Of a DNA stretch of 15,801 bases, positions 13,125 through 15,801 are shown piece by piece. Made by a program: the position numbers and the translations under genes. Under the pieces are notes generated by a model. That model was not told the origin of the DNA, searched no databases, and saw nothing but the letters and a program-made list of their open reading frames with translations. Origin of the DNA: BOG-908 sp964657885 (GTDB lineage Bacteria > Pseudomonadota > Alphaproteobacteria > Acetobacterales > Acetobacteraceae); the NCBI GenBank assembly GCA_964657885.1, contig CAZZWO010000052.1, positions 1 to 15,801 on the forward strand, in the 5' to 3' direction. Numbering within the stretch: position 1 is the stretch's first letter; each line of letters begins with the position of its first letter.

Positions 13125-15239
13125 ATGACAAACCGGCTTACAGCGTATCTGGCACTCAGCCTCACCGCTGCCTGCGCCCTGGCTACCAGCGCTGCGGCGC
13201 AGAGCGTGCGCCGGCTGGTGACGACCACGATCGATGACCGCCAAACGGTGCTGCTGGAGGGGAATACCCGCCCGGAGGCCTCCGCCGACCATGATCGTGG
13301 CCCGCTCGCGGAAACGGCGCCGCTCGACCGCATGCAGATCCTGCTGAGGCGTCCTGCGGAAACCCAGGCGGCGCTCGACCGGCTGACCGATGAGCAGGTC
13401 CGCCCCGGATCCAGCAGCTTCCATCATTGGCTGACCGATGCGCAGATGGCCGAACGGTTCGGGCCCTCGCCGGACGATGTCGCCGCCGTCACGCAATGGC
13501 TGGAGCGGCACGGTTTTCGCGTCGATGGCGTTCATAACGGCCGGATGATCGTGGACTTCTCCGGCACCGCCGGCCAGGTGCGCGAGGCGTTCCACACCGA
13601 GATCCACCAGCTCGATGTCGGCGGCGCGCGCCACATCGCGAACATGTCGGATCCCGCAATCCCCGAGGCTCTGGCCGGGGTCGTGCACGGCATAGTCTCG
13701 CTGAACGATTTCCGCCCCGACAGCTACATGCGGCGGCGAACCGACTACACCGCCGGCAACGGCAACTATCTCGTCGTGCCTGCCGACCTCGCGACGATCT
13801 ACAACCTGAACCCGCTGTTCAAGGCCGGCATCTCGGGCCAGGGCCAGACGATCGCGGTCATCGAAGACACCAACGTCTACAACACCGCCGACTGGACCAC
13901 CTTCCGCAAGAAGTTCGAGCTGACGAAGTACACCGGCGCATCCCTCACCCAGGTGCATCCGTCGGGCAGTGGCACGGCCTGTACCAACCCAGGCGTGAAC
14001 GGTGACGAAGGCGAGGCGATCCTGGACACCGAATGGGCCAGCGCCGGGGCGCCGAGTGCAGCCATCGTGCTCGCATCCTGCAGCGACACCAGCACCAATT
14101 TCGGTGGACTGATCGCGTTGCAGAACCTGGTGGCCAACCCCAATCCGCCCGGCGTCGTCAGCGTCAGCTATGGCGAGTGCGAGGCGTACAGCGGCGCCAC
14201 CCTGAATGCGGCGTTCAACGCCGTCTATCAGCAGGCGGCGGCACTGGGCATCTCGGTGTTCGTGTCGTCCGGCGACCAGCTCGCCGCCGTGTGCGACCGC
14301 GGCGCGTCCGCAGCCACCCATGGTATCGCGGTGAACGGCTGGGGCTCGACACCCTATAACGTGTCGGTCGGCGGCACCGATTATTCCGACACCTTCGCCG
14401 GCACCAACTCGACCTATTGGAAGGCGACCAACACGGCTGCCTTCGGTTCGGCGAAAAGCTACATCCCCGAAATGCCGTGGAACGATTCCTGCGGCAGCAC
14501 TGTCATCGCCACCTATCTCGGTTTCACCACCACCTACGGCAGCAACGGCTTTTGCAACAGTGCCGATGGGACCGGCGAGTTTGCCAACACCGCCGGCGGC
14601 AGCGGCGGGCCCAGCGGTTGCGCCACCGGCAAGCCGTCGGCCGCGGGCACCGTCAGCGGCACCTGCAAGGGATATGCGAAACCGTCGTGGCAGAAGGTGT
14701 TTGGCAACCCGAGCGACGGCCTGCGTGACCTGCCCGACGTGTCGCTGTTCGCCGCCAATGGTTTGTGGGGCCACTACTTCGTCTTCTGCGACTCCGATAC
14801 GGGCGACGGCGGTGCTGCCTGCACGGGCGCGCCGAGCACGTGGTCGGGCGCCGGTGGAACCTCGTTCTCGTCGCCGATCATGGGTGCGATCCAGAGCCTG
14901 GTTAACCAGAAGGCCGGCGGGTTCCAGGGCAACCCGAACCCGGTTTACTACACGCTCGCCGCGACCGAATTCGGCACCAGCGGAGCCAAGACCTGCGACT
15001 CCAGCCTCGGCAAAACCGTAGGTAAATCCTGCATCTTCCGTGACGTGACGTTCGGCGACATCGACGTTGGCTGCAGCAGCAAGCCGGATTGCTACAAGCC
15101 GAGCGGCCAAATCGGCGTGCTCTCCACCAGCACCACCAGCTACAAGCCGGCTTATGCCACCACAGTGGGCTGGGATTTTGCGACAGGCATCGGCACCGTC
15201 AATGCCGCCAACCTGGTGAACAACTGGCCCTCGAAGTGA
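13125..15239 (+). CDS. Secreted S53 family serine-carboxyl peptidase (sedolisin/kumamolisin-like)
   Basis: This is a secreted acid-acting endopeptidase with a Ser-Glu-Asp mechanism. The 704-residue precursor has a signal peptide (residues 1-25, cleavage after SAAA). A pro-kumamolisin activation domain (about 45-200) contains FHHWLTDAQMAERFGPSPDDV, and the catalytic domain follows from about 225. The triad is E297 and D301 in GEAILDTEW with S580 in GGTSFSSP; the oxyanion aspartate is D384 in VSSGDQ. The C-terminal calcium site appears as FRDVTFGD with GWDFATGIGTVN. The catalytic domain has 14 cysteines and the propeptide none, an even number consistent with disulfides in an exported protein. 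ATG at 13125 is preceded by GGTGGGA with 7 nt spacing. Likely role: extracellular or periplasmic protein degradation at low pH, inferred from family. Confidence 0.95.
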   Translation: MTNRLTAYLALSLTAACALATSAAAQSVRRLVTTTIDDRQTVLLEGNTRPEASADHDRGPLAETAPLDRMQILLRRPAETQAALDRLTDEQVRPGSSSFHHWLTDAQMAERFGPSPDDVAAVTQWLERHGFRVDGVHNGRMIVDFSGTAGQVREAFHTEIHQLDVGGARHIANMSDPAIPEALAGVVHGIVSLNDFRPDSYMRRRTDYTAGNGNYLVVPADLATIYNLNPLFKAGISGQGQTIAVIEDTNVYNTADWTTFRKKFELTKYTGASLTQVHPSGSGTACTNPGVNGDEGEAILDTEWASAGAPSAAIVLASCSDTSTNFGGLIALQNLVANPNPPGVVSVSYGECEAYSGATLNAAFNAVYQQAAALGISVFVSSGDQLAAVCDRGASAATHGIAVNGWGSTPYNVSVGGTDYSDTFAGTNSTYWKATNTAAFGSAKSYIPEMPWNDSCGSTVIATYLGFTTTYGSNGFCNSADGTGEFANTAGGSGGPSGCATGKPSAAGTVSGTCKGYAKPSWQKVFGNPSDGLRDLPDVSLFAANGLWGHYFVFCDSDTGDGGAACTGAPSTWSGAGGTSFSSPIMGAIQSLVNQKAGGFQGNPNPVYYTLAATEFGTSGAKTCDSSLGKTVGKSCIFRDVTFGDIDVGCSSKPDCYKPSGQIGVLSTSTTSYKPAYATTVGWDFATGIGTVNAANLVNNWPSK

Positions 15240-15261
15240 TCATCACCTGATCGGCTGCGAC

Positions 15262-15295
15262 CAACGCCCTGTCCCGGAAACGGTACGGGGCGTTG
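15262..15295. terminator. Strong GAAA-capped hairpin after the S53 peptidase gene
   Basis: The arms 15262-15276 and 15281-15295 pair over 15 positions with one wobble and one C/T mismatch, closed by a GAAA tetraloop. It starts 22 nt after the peptidase stop and lies between convergent genes. No T-run follows on either strand, so it is either a non-canonical terminator or an mRNA 3'-end stabiliser. Confidence 0.5.
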
Positions 15296-15342
15296 CCTCG
15301 CCGGATGCCGGCCAGTGCAACGCGCTCCAGGAACTGCCCAGC

Positions 15343-15801
15343 CTAGCCCGGAAACTCCGCCAACAGCGACGCGCGGTCGCCGTCCAGCTTGGGTGCTGCG
15401 GTCCGTTGGCCGTTGTCGTTTTCGGCAAAGGGCTGGATCTTCACCGGGTTGCCTACCATCCGCACGCCGCCCGCCTCGACGATCATGTGGCGCGGCCCGA
15501 CCTGCCGGTGCGCCAGCGCTTCGGCCACCGTGTTGATCGGGCCGGCCGGCACGCCCGCCTGTTCCAGGATGTCCAGCCAGTGTGCGGCCGGATGCGCGGC
15601 CAGAACCTGCTCGATCATCGACGCCAGTTCGCCGGCTACCGCTCGGCGCAGATCGTTGGTGGCAAGCTTCGGATCGCTAGCCCATTCGGGCTTGCCCAGC
15701 GCCGTGCTCAACTTGCGGAACAACCCGTCATTGCCCGCCGCAATCACGATCGGCTTGTCCGCGGTCTCGAAGATCGCAAACGGGGTGATCGTCGCGTGGC
15801 G
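15343..15801 (-). CDS. CaiB/BaiF class III CoA-transferase, C-terminal part
   Basis: This is the last 153 residues of a family III CoA-transferase, which moves CoA between carboxylic acids in the cytoplasm. The start lies beyond the right edge. Visible family features are the opening RHATITPF followed by FETADKPIVIAAGNDGLF, the segment LGKPEWASDPKLATN, and AGVPAGPINTVAEAL with the later H-MIVEAGG and VGNPVKI segments that precede the C-terminus. The catalytic aspartate lies in the missing N-terminal part. The acyl substrate (formyl, carnitine, succinyl or other) cannot be told. It is convergent with the S53 peptidase gene. Confidence 0.9.
   Translation of the reverse strand, partial: RHATITPFAIFETADKPIVIAAGNDGLFRKLSTALGKPEWASDPKLATNDLRRAVAGELASMIEQVLAAHPAAHWLDILEQAGVPAGPINTVAEALAHRQVGPRHMIVEAGGVRMVGNPVKIQPFAENDNGQRTAAPKLDGDRASLLAEFPG

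Noticed and set aside
13107..15110. 667-codon minus-strand frame opposite the S53 peptidase
   Set aside because: It is a shadow frame; the plus strand carries the full S53 catalytic set and signal peptide.
1..15801. tRNA, rRNA, CRISPR array, insertion sequence or phage genes
   Set aside because: No T-loop consensus, regular spacer-repeat pattern, transposase or phage structural motif was found when reading the sequence and translations; a short or divergent element could still be missed by eye.

Overview
The window is GC-rich and densely coded, and its gene families point to an alphaproteobacterium. The main clues are an HWE-type histidine kinase with a single-domain response regulator, a DUF1289 protein, and carB followed by greA. 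A secreted S53 (sedolisin) peptidase and a class III CoA-transferase would fit an acid-tolerant Rhodospirillales/Acetobacteraceae-like organism. That last placement is inference from gene content only.

Region 1 (1-5717) is housekeeping. A cluster of three short hairpins, the last a REP-like palindrome, precedes carB (large subunit of carbamoyl-phosphate synthase). A small DUF1289 gene lies antisense and overlaps the last 7 nt of carB. Next come greA (TTG start set by a good Shine-Dalgarno) and a medium-length threonine ammonia-lyase with a C-terminal ACT-like domain. A candidate intrinsic terminator closes this block.

Region 2 (5718-10057) is sensing and transport. A soluble four-PAS HWE histidine kinase overlaps a FATGUY-like single-domain response regulator by 1 nt. 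Tail to tail with them is a 12-TM MFS transporter gene. A 100-N scaffold gap sits at the 5' end of the kinase. The 55 nt on its two sides are identical, so the gap is almost certainly an assembly artefact and the real sequence is probably 155 nt shorter. An EcfG-like promoter match (GGAAC-N17-GTT) lies at the start of the MFS gene.

Region 3 (10058-13000) holds the most unusual pair. The first gene encodes a PD-(D/E)XK-type nuclease fused to a Schlafen-like (DUF2075) superfamily 1 helicase. It is broken by one missing base near 11236/11237 and otherwise open throughout. It overlaps by 4 nt (GTGA) a gene for a secreted endonuclease/exonuclease/phosphatase-fold hydrolase. The helicase-nuclease resembles proteins suspected of roles in nucleic-acid processing or phage defence, but no further defence genes are visible.

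Region 4 (13001-15801) has a secreted S53 peptidase with signal peptide, pro-kumamolisin propeptide and a catalytic domain with 14 cysteines. Its 5' leader can fold, and a strong GAAA-capped hairpin follows its stop. The C-terminal part of a CaiB/BaiF CoA-transferase runs off the right edge on the minus strand. No tRNA, rRNA, CRISPR array, insertion sequence or phage gene was seen.
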